Shown one piece after another: positions 46,973 to 58,705 of a DNA stretch of 64,000 bases (its first letter is position 1; every line of letters starts with the position of its first letter). The notes under the pieces are model-generated. The model made no database searches. It saw nothing but the letters and a program-made list of their open reading frames with translations, and had not been told where the DNA came from. The position numbers and the translations under genes were made by a program. Source of the stretch: Hofstenia miamia (lineage: Eukaryota > Xenacoelomorpha > Acoela); assembly GCA_004352715.1 (NCBI GenBank), contig SCFE01000086.1:1611289-1675288 (forward strand), written 5' to 3'.

Positions 46973-48572
46973 TTCAATTTATTTATTCTATTACTGTGTA
47001 TATATAAATTTTCAAACACAGCAAAACTCTGAATTCAGATGCAGTCAGATTTTAAAATGAATATACTCTACCTGAATATTTCTTTTAATAGCACATGTTC
47101 TGTCTACACACTTGTTGCTTATAATAATAATTTTCACCTTGCTGTGGGCCAGCACTTAGGCAATTTTTACATCATTATAATTTGGGATATTTACATATAG
47201 TAATTTTTTTATTGTGAAATGTGGAAAATTATTATTGAAACTGCCTAAAATATCTGTTTTGGGCTTTGCATATATAGAAAACATTTGAAAATGCTATTTT
47301 AGCAGCAAGAGAAATTAATGTCATTAAATAATATATTATTTTTTCACTATGTGATCATTTAGATCTCTACCAAATGTTAGAACTTCTCAAGTTGAAGATT
47401 TTAAGCCTTTCAAAACTGCATCCTCAAACTAAGAAATATATATATATATATTACTGTTGTTGATGATGGTTGAATACAGAATAAAAAATAGTTGGCAATG
47501 GACTTGAAAGTTTTTTGAAGTTCCCAACATTAGTAATTTTTAAAGCTTTATTACTTAGGCTGAAACTGTTAAGCTTTTTGGCCATATACTTAAAAAATAG
47601 TTTCTAAGAAATTTTTTCCCTTTAGTGCACTTAAATTTGCAAGGAATTGTTTGAAAATTAATGGGCCAAATTGCACTTACCCTAAATGTAAAAATTTTTC
47701 TGAAAACCCATGTTGGCCTTTAAACTTAAAAGTCATAGAAACAAGAATTTTGAAGATATACTAATTCAAATTGAGTTTTTATGTTGCATTTTTCTTCCAC
47801 ACAAAACTTTTTTCTCAGTATTCATGTAGCTAATATCATTATTAACTGAGCTTTTCAGAAAAAATATTTTTTATAACTATTGATCTAATGAAGTGTGAGC
47901 ATTTTTTGGATTTCAATTCAACTTTTTTTTGTTCTGTCTTAATATTGAAAGCTTAGAAAACTAAAATATAATTTTTTGAAAATTGAAATTTCAAAAGCAC
48001 ATATAGAATTGTATTTAGCTTTAAATATAGCAAATCTTTTAAATTTTGTTTTGAAATAACCTCTTTCAAATAGAAATAAACTTGTAACAAAATTATTGTT
48101 TTTATATTTTGCATAATATGAAATGCTTTTCAAATTTCATGAAAAACAAAAATTTTGTTTGATTAAGTTTAAAATCACTTTTTAAGCACTATTTTAAGTT
48201 GAAATATATCCTGATTCTAGACATCTTAATTTAGTTGAATATGTGCTCTGTGCACATGTGTGTGGTAAATCAGTAATATTTGCTTTAGATTTTGTTTTAT
48301 TAGATAATAGCATCCTATACATATATGAGCTAGCCTTAAAAGAATTACTTCTTTTTATTTGACAATTGATGTTTTTTTTATAATTTAGGGATTGTTAATT
48401 TATTCCTGGTTTCACTTTAAGAAGTGCTTAGTGTAAATTGACAAAATTTTCTGAAAATTTACTAAAACGTGAATTTTGTTAAATTGATTTTCAAATTGCT
48501 TTACAAACATTGCTTAAAATTATAAAATGATAGCATGTTCAAAATCTAGAAGTATCAATTTATTGAAATACA

Positions 48573-49154
48573 TACAATCTCTTATTGCATACATTGATGA
48601 GGAGCTGAGATTTAAAAATTAGCCGGATTTAAAAGAACAGATTTTTTAAGGACTTCATTATGATAGTTTTTTGAGAATTTTAGCATGATTTATTGTTTCT
48701 GTTTGAGCCTATGTGCCCTTTATAAAATATATGCTTATTTCTAATTATAATTATTAAAATAAGTAATGAACAGATGCAAATGTTCTCCCAATTGTAGTGA
48801 TATATTATTGCAGACATCCTTTATTAGAATTATGTATTATATCTACATTTAANNNNNNNNNNNNNNNNNNNNNACAATCTCTTATTGCATACATTGATGA
48901 GGAGCTGAGATTTAAAAATTAGCTGGATTTAAAAGAACAGATTTTTTAAGTACTTCATTATGATAGTTTTTTTGAGAATTTTAGCATGATTTATTGTTTC
49001 TGTTTGAGCCTATGTGCCCTTTATAAAATATATGCTTATTTCTAATTATAATTATTAAAATAAGTAATGAACAGATGCAAATGTTCTCCCAATTGTAGTG
49101 ATATATTATTGCAGACATCCTTTATTAGAATTATGTATTATATCTACATTTAAA
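48573..49154. repeat. Duplicated ~280-bp block around N gap
   Basis: The block starting ACAATCTCTTATTGCATACA at 48575 is repeated at 48874 after the N run 48853-48873, nearly identical through ATCTACATTTAA. Probably an assembly artefact. Confidence 0.8.
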
Positions 49155-50400
49155 TATTTACTGATTTCAAAGAATTAAAATATTAAGGAATAAATAATAA
49201 AATGCTTTAAGCTATTTTCACTATACTATTAATGATAAATGTCAGATAAATTTTGCTTTTCATATTTTCAATTGCTTACTAATTGAGTGATTTACTAAAT
49301 CTAACCTCTTGCTGTAGAGTAGTATTATAAGGCCAAGCATATATAAATGAACAACCATATATAGGTTCTTCAAAAATACATGCCAGGATGGGCTTGGGCA
49401 TATAGAATATGTCCAGCAAATAAAAATCTAAGACCTGGCAGGATGTGAAATAAATACCCACAACAGCAATATGTCATTTTCTATGCCCAATGCATTTAAA
49501 GTAAATTGTATTCTCTAAATATGTATCTTTTTACAAAAAATTTTTTAATAAAAATAATGTAAATAAAACAAACATTTTAGAAAAAATCTTTATCAAATTG
49601 CTAGCATATAGTTATTCAAATTTGTTACTTATTATTGTTATTTATACCTAAATTGAGAGACTGCTAAATTTCTAGACTTTGATTTCAAATTTCATTAGTT
49701 ATTGTTATGTTTTATGAAAAACAATCATTATGTTATAGTAAACTTAAAATTGCTCTACAATTACTGTTTTAAATTGAAAGATTATTGTATATCCTAATTC
49801 TACACCTTATAATATAGTTGAATATGTGCAATTTTTTTGTTTTAGTTAAATCAGGTGTTGTTATTTTTTTGATAATAGCATCCTATATATGATCTAAATT
49901 TAAGAGAATATACATTTTTTCAAATACTTCAGCAGCTGAATTGAGGGGAGTGAGCTCTCTCATGACAAACCTGCTTTTAAGCAGTTAATGCTTGAGCACA
50001 TTACTGAAGGGGTACCAGGAATCTGGAAAATTCTACAAACATTTCATTGGTATGCAAATAGCAAATACAATAATAGAAAATATGTATGGTTCTGATATTG
50101 AACAAATCATAAACATTTATCTGATTTTGAATTGGATATGCTTGTAGTAACATGTTTTGTCATTCTTTGTTTAAAATAATAAAGGAGCATTTCAATATGC
50201 AGATCCAAAAAATTAAAAACTAGTCCTTCACATTAAAATGACTGTTATCTTACACTAAGGATTTATAAAAACACTATGTATCAATTGCTAACTTAGCCCA
50301 AATTATGAGCTTGCAGTAAATATGCAAACATGACACAAAAATGAATAAGTTTTAAAAAATTAGCTATGTATTACAAAATTTTCAAATATAGCACATATTA

Positions 50401-51383
50401 ATACAATTGTACAATCTTGTCAACCCTTAATTTGAGCAAACTAGGAATAATTGCTATAACAGTTGTCTTTTTTCTTTCTAACAAAGGGGTGAGGGATTCC
50501 ATAATCACTTCTGATCAAATATTAGTATTGTTAATCCAGCAATTCTTTTTTTTATTGACTAACACTTTGTTTAGGTTGGGAATACCTGATGGTAGAGGGT
50601 TGAGACCCAATACAGAACTATGCTAGGGAAGAGACTTCCAACTTGGTAACTGCTCCATTCTTCAGGGAAACCACAGGGTTCACCAACATGACGCACAGTG
50701 TGTGGGCAGTGTTTTCAGTGATAGTGTGTAATTAGTAACCTAGTAATTTATTGCAGTGATTAACCTTGTTATCGTAATTGAGCAAATACAGAACAATAGT
50801 GCAACTGGGATGCTTTTACTTATTATAATTTCTTACACATAATATCTCTACATTTATGAGTGTACATGAGAGCCTAGGATACATGTGAGCAATCAATGCT
50901 GCCAGCAGAAAATTGGAACTGTTCAGTGGTCAGTCAGTTAAAATACAATCAAGTAAGGTAACACTGTAAGTAATATAAGCTGACTGGCAGTGATCAGGGC
51001 TCTGAGGCACCTCTTATGTATAATAAGGTTCATTATCAGGATTTGAGAATTTGGATCTAAAAAGGGTTAGCCTATGTTGAGTTATAAGTGACATGTCTTA
51101 TTTGTGAATGAATCAATAGGAAAGCTACAACAGATAAAAACCCCTAGTTGCAAACTTAACCTAAGAGCATGTTGGAAGTCCCAGCTGCTGGCTGCACAAC
51201 AGTTTTGAAAGGCTGGATCATGCAGCTGCTCTGAAATACCTTTAGCCAGATCTGGGGACCACCTGCAGACTGCTCTCATGCTCGAACATTTAGCCTTCCA
51301 TTAATATAATTAAATAACCTGAATAAAAATAATAGAGTAAATCCAGTAAAATTTGTTCATCACAATCACAACCATTAGTGCTT
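50401..51383. other. Gene-free stretch, slightly GC-richer
   Basis: Between 50560 and 51300 the GC content is higher than around it and few long open frames exist. Possibly a non-coding insertion or exon/UTR of an unrecognised gene; no motif supports either. Confidence 0.35.
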
Positions 51384-54300
51384 GCATATTTATATCAACT
51401 TTTAGTAAACATTTAAACAATCAGCAAGTACCTGTTCTTTAGCATTGTTGACAATTTTCCCTCTTTTTCTTCATCTGCTGATTTTGAAATGTTTTACAGT
51501 TTCAAAACAGTTGTTACTGCGCTAAGTTGTTTTTATATCGGTAAAATAAAAAAGAGCTATCGCGACTCAACTATTGATTCTTTCGCAATTTTGAGGATGT
51601 CAGATTGTTCCTCGTAAAAAGTTGACACAGAAAAGTTGTTTTGATGAGTCATCGGAATTTTTCCAAAAAAGTGACCTAAACTGAAATTGATCCAATTAAA
51701 GTGCTGTTTTGCAATGAGTGAACGTTATTCAACTATTGTTACCTATGTAACAAAAACTAAAAATATATTTTAATGAGTTTGAAAATGCAATAGTAGTCTT
51801 ATATTTTGGATTGTAGTTCTTTGCCATTCATTTTTGATCATTCTTTTTCAATAAATTGTTTGGCGTAAAAATTTTTAATTTTATGTAATGTTAATTGGTC
51901 ATCACATGCATGTAGTATTATATTACGTGTCCTTAAGCATTTCTAGTGTTAAGAAAATCAACATAAAAATATCAATTCGCGTTTTGTAATGCTTTATAAT
52001 CTATTTTTGCTATCTGCTCTACTTTACTTTTAAATGTAGCATATCGTCGAATTTTTAATAGAATTTATAGATTACCTAGCAATAAATTTCATAACTGGCT
52101 AAACTATTATACTGTATGCATATGTATTAAAAAAGCTGTTCAGTGGACTGACTGAATTGATAGGCACGCTTGTTATTTGATCAAGATTTTGATTAATATT
52201 TCTCAATATAATACCTATATATCTTGACTGACTGAGAAATTAATGAAATTTTGAAATGTTCTAAAACAGTCATTTGCAACTTATGTTTATGTTTGGATGT
52301 TAAACAATTGATCTTTTGGTGTAATAATAAAAATTTAACATGAGATATATTTTCCCAGTTATGTCTTCCTCGCGTACAAAGCGCCGTGCTGTTGCGAAAG
52401 AATCAAATGCCCTCTTTGAGGAAATATTTCATAGTAGTTCCGCAACTTCCATTGGCACACAAACATTCCCCACAGCTGTAGATGTANTGCATATTTATAT
52501 CAACTTTTAGTAAACATTTAAACAATCAGCAAGTACCTGTTCTTTAGCATTGTTGACAATTTTCCCTCTTTTTCTTCATCTGCTGATTTTGAAATGTTTT
52601 ACAGTTTCAAAACAGTTGTTACTGCGCTAAGTTGTTTTTATATCGGTAAAATAAAAAAGAGCTATCGCGACTCAACTATTGATTCTTTCGCAATTTTGAG
52701 GATGTCAGATTGTTCCTCGTAAAAAGTTGACACAGAAAAGTTGTTTTGATGAGTCATCGGAATTTTTCCAAAAAAGTGACCTAAACTGAAATTGATCCAA
52801 TTAAAGTGCTGTTTTGCAATGAGTGAACGTTATTCAACTATTGTTACCTATGTAACAAAAACTAAAAATATATTTTAATGAGTTTGAAAATGCAATAGTA
52901 GTCTTATATTTTGGATTGTAGTTCTTTGCCATTCATTTTTGATCATTCTTTTTCAATAAATTGTTTGGCGTAAAAATTTTTAATTTTATGTAATGTTAAT
53001 TGGTCATCACATGCATGTAGTATTATATTACGTGTCCTTAAGCATTTCTAGTGTTAAGAAAATCAACATAAAAATATCAATTCGCGTTTTGTAATGCTTT
53101 ATAATCTATTTTTGCTATCTGCTCTACTTTACTTTTAAATGTAGCATATCGTCGAATTTTTAATAGAATTTATAGATTACCTAGCAATAAATTTCATAAC
53201 TGGCTAAACTATTATACTGTATGCATATGTATTAAAAAAGCTGTTCAGTGGACTGACTGAATTGATAGGCACGCTTGTTATTTGATCAAGATTTTGATTA
53301 ATATTTCTCAATATAATACCTATATATCTTGACTGACTGAGAAATTAATGAAATTTTGAAATGTTCTAAAACAGTCATTTGCAACTTATGTTTATGTTTG
53401 GATGTTAAACAATTGATCTTTTGGTGTAATAATAAAAATTTAACATGAGATATATTTTCCCAGTTATGTCTTCCTCGCGTACAAAGCGCCGTGCTGTTGC
53501 GAAAGAATCAAATGCCCTCTTTGAGGAAATATTTCATAGTAGTTCCGCAACTTCCATTGGCACACAAACATTCCCCACAGCTGTAGATGTAGAATTGCAT
53601 GAAGGCTTCGATTCCTTATTCTCAATTACCAATGATTCTGAAATTTGCCACTATGAGGAAGAGCAGTTGCTGAATCAGAATTTTCAATCATAGTTACAGA
53701 TACTGATCCTTCATTTAAGGATAGCATCTGTAATTGGGTATACAATTTAATTTATATTATTCCATATTCACTTCAATTGTCTAATTTTTATTCATTGCTA
53801 TCTTGTTTAGTAAGGAATACTCAATTATGTCATTTCTAACATGAAATTAAACTAAATATTGCTGTTTTATGTTAAGTATACATTATGCTGTAGATCTCAC
53901 GTTTAATAATATGTTTGGCTAGTTTTTTGTAGGTATGTTGTCCCCTCAACTCCGTCGTCATGTCATTGTAATTACATTGAAAGTAACTACTTTAATTTAT
54001 TTGCATGAATTGAACTTCCCTTAAGTTTATTTTGAATGTGCCACAGTAATCAAGTGTTGAATTTAAATTTATTTTGGCTATTCTCTATATAGAGTACTTT
54101 TATGCAATGTTCTGGTTATGTTAAAAATTTAAGATAATAGCTGAAGTATTTTAGAATTGTGCAAGGTAATAATATCAAANCCCACAGCTGTAGATGTAGA
54201 ATTGCATGAAGGCTTCGATTCCTTATTCTCAATTACCAATGATTCTGAAATTTGCCACTATGAGGAAGAGCAGTTGCTGAATCAGAATTTTCAATCATAG

Positions 54301-55389
54301 TTACAGATACTGATCCTTCATTTAAGGATAGCATCTGTAATTGGGTATACAATTTAATTTATATTATTCCATATTCACTTCAATTGTCTAATTTTTATTC
54401 ATTGCTATCTTGTTTANATTATACTGTATGCATATGTATTAAAAAAGCTGTTCAGTGGACTGACTGAATTGATAGGCACGCTTGTTATTTGATCAAGATT
54501 TTGATTAATATTTCTCAATATAATACCTATATATCTTGACTGACTGAGAAATTAATGAAATTTTGAAATGTTCTAAAACAGTCATTTGCAACTTATGTTT
54601 ATGTTTGGATGTTAAACAATTGATCTTTTGGTGTAATAATAAAAATTTAACATGAGATATATTTTCCCAGTTATGTCTTCCTCGCGTACAAAGCGCCGTG
54701 CTGTTGCGAAAGAATCAAATGCCCTCTTTGAGGAAATATTTCATAGTAGTTCCGCAACTTCCATTGGCACACAAACATTCCCCACAGCTGTAGATGTAGA
54801 ATTGCATGAAGGCTTCGATTCCTTATTCTCAATTACCAATGATTCTGAAATTTGCCACTATGAGGAAGAGCAGTTGCTGAATCAGAATTTTCAATCATAG
54901 TTACAGATACTGATCCTTCATTTAAGGATAGCATCTGTAATTGGGTATACAATTTAATTTATATTATTCCATATTCACTTCAATTGTCTAATTTTTATTC
55001 ATTGCTATCTTGTTTAGTAAGGAATACTCAATTATGTCATTTCTAACATGAAATTAAACTAAATATTGCTGTTTTATGTTAAGTATACATTATGCTGTAG
55101 ATCTCACGTTTAATAATATGTTTGGCTAGTTTTTTGTAGGTATGTTGTCCCCTCAACTCCGTCGTCATGTCATTGTAATTACATTGAAAGTAACTACTTT
55201 AATTTATTTGCATGAATTGAACTTCCCTTAAGTTTATTTTGAATGTGCCACAGTAATCAAGTGTTGAATTTAAATTTATTTTGGCTATTCTCTATATAGA
55301 GTACTTTTATGCAATGTTCTGGTTATGTTAAAAATTTAAGATAATAGCTGAAGTATTTTAGAATTGTGCAAGGTAATAATATCAAAACT
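51384..55389. repeat. Overlapping near-identical contig copies (assembly redundancy)
   Basis: Four segments separated by single Ns at 52487, 54180 and 54417 overlap in content. Bases 51384-52486 reappear at 52488-53590; 53576-53812 reappears at 54181-54416; 53212-54179 reappears at 54419-55386. The copies appear identical where compared, and each break occurs mid-sequence, unlike a true tandem repeat. The real locus is probably one copy of about 2.8 kb. As a result the first exon of the DUF4806-like gene appears twice in full (53445, 54652) and in part at 52339 and 54181. Confidence 0.85.
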
Positions 55390-56564
55390 GACTTCAGTTG
55401 AGCAATCCTTGAATTCAATTTTAACGAAAAAATCTCGTCCTTCTGTGCCTGAAGTAGAAAAGTTTTCTACTAATATGATACAATGTTTGCGCCACACTGA
55501 TGTCAATTCACTATTGTAATGGAGTGAAGAACTAAAGCAGCAAAAAGAATGTCGTGACTCAGTGGTATGATTTTAGTTATTTATCAATTTGATTAATTTA
55601 TTACTTAGGTAAAGTATTTTCATCTAATTGGAGGCTACAATTACAAAAATCAAATTCTGCGAATTATGAACAAATCAATGGAGGACGACATCGCTTTCAA
55701 GTTTTCATTGTTGGATCGTCGACATGGGGGCAAATATAAGCATTCTTTCAAGGTCTTAGACTTAGATTCAGTCATACGAGGCAAAATATCAATATATATA
55801 TATATATATATATANTTTAGACTCTAATTTTACTTTGTATTTAAAATCAACAATTAGTGTACGATTCTCGCTTTTTAAATTTGTATGTTTTAACATATAT
55901 AATGCAAAGCATATCAACAGTTTTGCTTTGCCTAAATTCCACAAAGTAGTCAACTGATACTACTGATATATAAAAATGCATAGCTTGTATTTTTAATTCA
56001 TAAATGCGTACTTGAAGAACATGCAAATATTTTCAAAGAATGTTTAGATGCAATTTGGAAGAAATTTCCTGAGGTTTCAATGGCAAACATTGAGAAAACG
56101 ATTGGAGACTATTTGAGACAAGCCAGTCAGCGAATTTTTAGGAAACAATCAACTAACAATGTGGTAAGTTTAATTTATGAATATACAATCAATGATTAAA
56201 TAAATACCATTGTAAACATTTGATTGCATCTGTTACGCAAAAAATGCAATAAAACACCTTAAAAGCAAGATGAAATATTCACTGTAGTGAATTCAAATTC
56301 AAAAGCTTACTTTCTTACCATTTTACAATGCATTTTTCATTTGTTCAAATTTTAAAATTAGCGTCCAATTGATTCTTTTAGTGGCAAGAATAGGCTGAAT
56401 AGAAGAATAATCATTTACACAGTGAAGCACGTCAATTCTATTTCACATGAATTTTATCAGAACTTAATCATGTAATGTAATTGATATAAGACTTTAATAA
56501 ACAAAAGTAGGCTATTGATAGTTTCACTGTTTTATTATTAAACAGTGTCTAAAAAAGATTACAT

Positions 56565-56600
<36 letters not shown>

Positions 56601-57810
56601 NNNNNNNNNNNNNNNNNNNNNNNNNNNNNNNNNNNNNNNNNNNNNNNNNNNNNNNNNNNNNNNNNNNNNNNNNNNNNNNNNNNNNNNNNNNNNNNNNNNN
56701 NNNNNNNNNNNNNNNNNNNNNNNNNNNNNNNNNNNNNNNNNNNNNNNNNNNNNNNNNNNNNNNNNNNNNNNNNNNNNNNNNNNNNNNNNNNNNNNNNNNN
56801 NNNNNNNNNNNNNNNNNNNNNNNNNNNNNNNNNNNNNNNNNNNNNNNNNNNNNNNNNNNNNNNNNNNNNNNNNNNNNNNNNNNNNNNNNNNNNNNNNNNN
56901 NNNNNNNNNNNNNNNNNNNNNNNNNNNNNNNNNNNNNNNNNNNNNNNNNNNNNNNNNNNNNNNNNNNNNNNNNNNNNNNNNNNNNNNNNNNNNNNNNNNN
57001 NNNNNNNNNNNNNNNNNNNNNNNNNNNNNNNNNNNNNNNNNNNNNNNNNNNNNNNNNNNNNNNNNNNNNNNNNNNNNNNNNNNNNNNNNNNNNNNNNNNN
57101 NNNNNNNNNNNNNNNNNNNNNNNNNNNNNNNNNNNNNNNNNNNNNNNNNNNNNNNNNNNNNNNNNNNNNNATATATATATAATAGCGTAACTTTTGTGCA
57201 AGCAATCTGATGGTTGTTATGAAAGAAGTTGTTTTGAAAATATTGAAAATTTGCTGGAAGAAAAAATTAGTCATGTATTCTTATGTCTTACAGTATTTTT
57301 CTTTCAATACCTGAATTAAACAAAAACTAAACTTAACATTACTTGCGGTGCCATCAATCACTTCGTTCTCTTTTTGATTACATATTATTTTTGTATTCCT
57401 TTATTTCATACATCACATAAATCAGGGAGTTGTCATTTTAAATCATCTAATTTTATTTGAAAGATTACCGGACAACTTATTTAAAATATCACCCATTGAC
57501 GGCACCGCACAGAAACATATCTATGTTGACTTCTACATGAACTGTTTGAAGGTATGTATAGTAGCTCTATGGATGGTCAATACCATGAGCTGCGCTGTAG
57601 CATTTTATTATTTTTACTACTTGATAGAAAATATTTACGCTATGCTTNAATCTTTTTGACATTTATAATAATGTATTGCGTTTCAATGCAGTTAGCGAAA
57701 ATATGAAAAGTTGCATAGATTATTTTATATATTTAATAATCCTGCCATTTACATATCTTTAGCTAAAGGAGATTCCTGATGGTGATCATTCCGAAGACTT
57801 AATCTCTTAG
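54652..57810 (+). CDS. DUF4806-like protein gene, six exons (frameshift and stop)
   Basis: A gene model with agreeing splice phases. Exon 1: about 54673-54936, starting MSSSRTKRRAVAKE; an acceptor-like TTTTCCCAG stands two bases before this ATG. Exon 2: 55398-55564 (EQSLNSILTKKSRPSVPEVE). Exon 3: 55609-55780 (VKYFHLIGGYNYKNQILRIM, later GGKYKHSFKVLDLDSVI). Exon 4: 56018-56163 (EHANIFKECLDAIWKKFPEV, then IEKTIGDYLRQASQRIF). Exon 5: 57426-57551 (GVVILNHLILFERLPDNLF). Exon 6: 57763-57810, ending EDLIS and TAG. AATAAA lies at 57888. Exons 3-4 match DUF4806 as I recall it: a hydrophobic-IGG block, K-x-F, a VI segment, and a final helix of the WLK-x-A-x-R type. Function of that domain is unknown. 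Problems: exon 1 needs a one-base shift near 54868 (its C-terminal part reads ESEFSIIVTDTDPSFKD in another frame), and exon 2 has an in-frame TAA near 55516. The exon 3 donor is GAG/GCAAAA, a GC-AG intron. It may be a recent pseudogene or carry sequencing errors. Confidence 0.68.
55793..55815. repeat. (TA)n with single N
   Basis: TA run in the intron between exons 3 and 4 of the DUF4806-like gene. Confidence 0.85.
56572..57180. other. Assembly gap inside (TA)n
   Basis: N run 56601-57170 bounded by TA repeats on both sides. It lies in the intron before exon 5 of the DUF4806-like gene, so an extra exon could be hidden. Open frames drawn through it are artefacts. Confidence 0.95.
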
Positions 57811-57887
57811 ATTTTTTGCTATTTTTATTGTGTTTGTGTGCAATTCTATTTTCTTCTGTAGTTTTAATACCAGTTATGTACTTTTAG

Positions 57888-57893
57888 AATAAA
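57888..57893 (+). promoter_or_regulatory. Polyadenylation signal AATAAA
   Basis: Canonical hexamer 78 bases after the stop codon of the DUF4806-like gene. Confidence 0.55.
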
Positions 57894-58705
57894 ATTGTTT
57901 TTGGTCTTTAAATACAATACAGTAAATGCGATTATTACCAAAAAAATAAATTTTGAAAGTTTCAATAAAATCCATTTACACAGTACTGCAGCATTTATAT
58001 ATAATGTGATCTTTGTGATTTTTCTGAAATGTATCTATAATGGTTATTTTTACTCTCTTGCAACATTTAATGTGATCTTTGTGATTTTCCTGGAATGTTT
58101 TAGCAATGTTTATTGCTTCGTGGGAATGTAAGGTACATATGAAAATAATCAAAATACTGTCTAAGCAAATACATTTATTCTTTAAAATATATGGCCATTA
58201 GCATTTGATGACATCAAACTTCAGGTAATGAATTTGGGGAAGTGACACACAACCAAAATATTAAAAGATAATTCACATTTGGGTCATAAAATGATTATAT
58301 ATACTGCTTTCGGATCAGCAGGTTTAGTTATGGAACTAATCTAAGTCTAAGAGATTTCATCACAGTTGCTGATTTATAGCATATCTTTTGCAATGTAGCA
58401 AATTTATTCAATATTGATGTAGTGAACAGCTATGAAGCACTAGTTACACACCATGTGGTAAGATATGTGAGTGAAAATTTTGCCTGTTCATAATACTACT
58501 AGAAAGGCAACTAAATTTGCTATTTTAGCCATTCAGCAAAAAAATGTAATTTATCTAAATGACTCTTCTACAGCTTGAATAACAATATTCATTAAACTAC
58601 TTTTGCATTTGCAACATTACCCACAGACAATAACTTTGTTAAATTCATCTTAATAGCCTTCGAATTCTTAACATGTTAAAGTGATTTGATGTTGTATTAA
58701 CATAT
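57894..58705. other. Gene-free stretch
   Basis: Contains a local direct repeat (AATGTGATCTTTGTGATTTT near 58002 and 58069) but no recognised gene. Confidence 0.5.

Larger units (their letters stand above)
45297..50400. other. Long gene-free stretch
   Basis: AT-rich, no supported gene; short frames at 45901-46125, 47939-48133 (both minus) and 49279-49461 lack motifs. Two assembly-type duplications occur here (46681-46972 and 48573-49154). Confidence 0.55.

Noticed and set aside
53445-53693. Second and third copies of the DUF4806-like first exon as separate genes
   Set aside because: The copies appear identical and sit in overlapping contig pieces separated by single Ns; most likely assembly redundancy.
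56545-57274. Long open frames of 210-236 codons on both strands
   Set aside because: They consist of N gap and flanking (TA)n translated as Tyr-Ile repeats; no real coding sequence.
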